A stretch of DNA of 64,000 nt from NCBI GenBank assembly GCA_003223215.1, contig QHYH01000081.1, positions 1 through 64,000 on the forward strand, in the 5' to 3' direction. Under the pieces are notes generated by a model. That model was not told the origin of the DNA. It saw only the letters and a program-made list of their open reading frames with translations, and made no database searches. A program made the position numbers and the translations under genes. The stretch comes from Acidobacteriota bacterium (GTDB lineage: Bacteria > Acidobacteriota > Terriglobia > Acidiferrales > UBA7541). Positions 62,310 through 64,000 of the stretch are shown in pieces (the stretch's first letter is position 1; each line of letters starts with the position of its first letter).

Positions 62310-64000
62310 ATGCCGCGGAAGCCCCTGATCCTTGCCGCCATCATTGTGTCGCTGCATCTTTTCGAAGCCGCGACGCTCGCGACTTCCACGACGGGATCTC
62401 TCCTTGCCAACCTGCTGGAAATCCTTGCCTGTGGTTTTGCCGCGGTCATGGCCTTCGGAGCTTCCCGGCGGGGACGCGGCCTGAGCCGGCCCTTCTGGCT
62501 GCTTGTCGGAATGAGCATTGCGATGTGGGGGATAGCGAACCTCGGCTGGATGTATTACGAGGTGGTGCTCGGTAGCGAACCTCCCCAGACCTCCGCGGTG
62601 CGATTCCTGTTTGGACTCGAGGATGTGCTGATAGCGATGGCCTTGTTCCTGGACCAGGACAAGGATTCTCCGCGGATCGACGTGGAAGCGCTTCTCGACT
62701 TCATTCAGATCGGCATCGTGTTCTTCTTCATTTTCGTAGAGTTCTACTTCTTGCCTGCGCAACGGCTCGACGAACACACCGCCTTTCTTCGCGAGCTGCG
62801 CGTAGAAAACCTGGAAGACGTGATGGTCGCCGCACTGGCGGCCTTCCGGGCACTGACCGCGCGGAAGCAGCACCTGCGGACACTATACACAGGCTTGGCG
62901 GTTTTCGTTACGTTTGTGATGGTGTCCGCGGCGATCGCCCAATATCTGCAAATTGTTCGCCCGGCGCCCACCGGGACGCTGCGGGACCTGCTGTGGACCT
63001 TGCCCTTCCTCGCCGGAGCGTTGTGGGCCTCAGAGTGGAAGCCCAGTCGTGACGAAGGAAGCGGTCTGAAAGTGCGGCGGAAAGGCTCCGGGGAACTGCT
63101 GGTAACCAACGGCACGCTGGCGTTGGCGCCTTTGATCATCCTGTTCCAAGTAGCCCAGCTAGAACAGGAGTGGCGACTGCTCCGTTTTACGCTTCTCGGG
63201 GTCTCCATTCTGTGTTATGCCGCCCGGCTGACCATCAGCCAGCATCGCGAGGCCAAGAGCGCGAATGAAGCGATGACCCACGCGCTGGCCATGGATTCCG
63301 CGGCAGACGGAATATCCATCTTGGAGAAAGAAGGGCAGCTTGTGTACGCGAATTCCGCGTTCGCCAAGATGATGCGATTTGAGCAGGCATCAGCGATGAT
63401 CGGGAAGAACTGGCGCGAAATCTACGATGAGAGAGACGTTGCGCTGCTCGAAGACCACATTCGCGATTCGCTGAAAGGGACGGGCAAATGGTCGGAGCAG
63501 GTCTCCCTAAACCGCCGGGACGGCTCGCGGATTCCCGTAGAAATGACCATCACGGTGACGCCGCAGGGTGGCGTTGTGTCCGTGGCCCGGGACATCAGCG
63601 AGCGCCTAAAAGCCGAACGGACGCACTTAGAGACGGAAGCCAAGTACAAGATGTTCGTCGAGCAGGTGGCCGCGGTCAGTTATATCGCCGAAGTAGGGTT
63701 GCACGGGAAATGGCATTACGTGAGCCCGCAAGTGGAAGCGATGTTGGGTTACACCCAAGAGGAGTGGCTGGCCGGCGCCGAGGATTGGATCCTGCACGTC
63801 TTCGAGGAGGACCATCCGGTCATCGAGACCGCAGAACAGAATTTTATGAAGGCCAGGCGCTTTCAGGCAGAGTATCGCATTAAGCGCAAGGATGGCCGGA
63901 TCATTTGGGTCAGCGACAATGCGGTTTTCGTGCCGGGAAGCGAAAGCCATCCACTGATGGAAGGGATCATCGTCGACATCACGGAAAGGCGATTGCTCGA
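62310..64000 (+). CDS. membrane-bound PAS-domain sensor, 5' part only (runs off right edge)
   Basis: An open frame from ATG 62310 to the window end, without a stop (over 560 residues). The start is uncertain because AGG lies too close to it. The N-terminal part has about seven hydrophobic segments, for example LANLLEILACGFAAVMAFGA, FWLLVGMSIAMWGIANLGWM, VFVTFVMVSAAIAQYL and ILFQVAQ, resembling a MASE-type sensor. Two PAS domains follow: ALAMDSAADGISILEKEGQLVYANSAF with VSVARDISERLKAERTHLE, then SYIAEVGLHGKWHYVSPQVEAMLGYTQEEW with RIIWVSDNAVFV. The output domain (kinase, GGDEF or other) lies beyond 64000. Confidence 0.85.
   Translation, partial: MPRKPLILAAIIVSLHLFEAATLATSTTGSLLANLLEILACGFAAVMAFGASRRGRGLSRPFWLLVGMSIAMWGIANLGWMYYEVVLGSEPPQTSAVRFLFGLEDVLIAMALFLDQDKDSPRIDVEALLDFIQIGIVFFFIFVEFYFLPAQRLDEHTAFLRELRVENLEDVMVAALAAFRALTARKQHLRTLYTGLAVFVTFVMVSAAIAQYLQIVRPAPTGTLRDLLWTLPFLAGALWASEWKPSRDEGSGLKVRRKGSGELLVTNGTLALAPLIILFQVAQLEQEWRLLRFTLLGVSILCYAARLTISQHREAKSANEAMTHALAMDSAADGISILEKEGQLVYANSAFAKMMRFEQASAMIGKNWREIYDERDVALLEDHIRDSLKGTGKWSEQVSLNRRDGSRIPVEMTITVTPQGGVVSVARDISERLKAERTHLETEAKYKMFVEQVAAVSYIAEVGLHGKWHYVSPQVEAMLGYTQEEWLAGAEDWILHVFEEDHPVIETAEQNFMKARRFQAEYRIKRKDGRIIWVSDNAVFVPGSESHPLMEGIIVDITERRLL

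Noticed and set aside
1-64000. tRNA genes
   Set aside because: I looked for GTTCGAATC-type T-arms with matching acceptor stems. The hits, for example near 3153 and 42151, lie in remnants or genes and have no cloverleaf.
1-64000. CRISPR array
   Set aside because: No direct repeats with regular unique spacers are present. The 60-bp tandem pair at 2045 has only two copies.

Overview
The window looks like chromosomal DNA of a GC-rich soil or metagenomic bacterium, most likely an acidobacterium (Acidobacteriota). That placement is an inference. It rests on the mix of many secreted hydrolases and propeller proteins, a PadR regulator paired with a small membrane protein, long TPR proteins, PKD-OmpA fusions and wide intergenic gaps. 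No 16S gene is present to confirm it. I see no rRNA, tRNA or CRISPR array.

Layout. 1-5.3 kb is a low-density, decayed stretch: tiny ORFs, a Sel1-repeat remnant, a fragment of an FAD amino-acid oxidase, two tandem REP-like hairpins, a barrel-like secreted protein, a frameshifted Gly-rich exported protein and a HAD phosphatase. 5.3-12.7 kb holds a glutaryl-CoA dehydrogenase, a secreted DUF711 protein, a DinB-like protein, thiE with a small membrane protein, and a 976-residue TPR protein. 13-22 kb is built on the conserved translation/RNA block rpsP-khpA-rimM-trmD-rplS-rnhB, all on the minus strand. It is interrupted by an ATP-grasp ligase/LLM flavin oxidoreductase pair (between trmD and rplS) and by a plus-strand S9 peptidase (between rplS and rnhB).

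22-36.8 kb carries a GH3 glycosidase, a membrane-anchored Ig-like protein, a frameshifted Cys-repeat protein, a 1166-residue RecB-like nuclease/SF1 helicase, an alpha/beta hydrolase, a PKD-OmpA outer-membrane protein, an internally duplicated secreted protein and a metallo-beta-lactamase-fold hydrolase. 36.8-48.3 kb holds an arginase-like protein with altered metal ligands, ispH, an HD-GYP protein with a degenerate receiver domain, PilZ-type proteins, a DUF4136 lipoprotein, a PQQ-like propeller lipoprotein, a solitary IS200/IS605-type tnpA, an SDR and an amidohydrolase. 48.4-64 kb has a 1.1-kb gene-free gap, a phosphate-binding-like protein, TPR and GlsB proteins, an exported SAM-hydrolase-family protein, a thiolase, a beta-lactamase-like protein lacking its catalytic Lys, a padR unit, a VOC protein, an M28 peptidase, a long acyl-CoA dehydrogenase, and the 5' part of a membrane PAS sensor that runs off the right edge.

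Themes. Fatty-acid and amino-acid catabolism (glutaryl-CoA dehydrogenase, thiolase, FadE-type dehydrogenase) and extracellular degradation (S9, M28, GH3, amidohydrolase) are well represented. Several proteins keep a family fold but have lost key catalytic residues. Three genes are each broken by one single-base frameshift, and four gene remnants are visible. Together these suggest ongoing gene decay, or assembly errors for the frameshifts. The most interesting undescribed elements are the two tandem hairpins whose sequence differences all preserve pairing, the six-fold Cys-x6-Cys repeat protein, and the ATP-grasp/LLM pair inside the ribosomal block.
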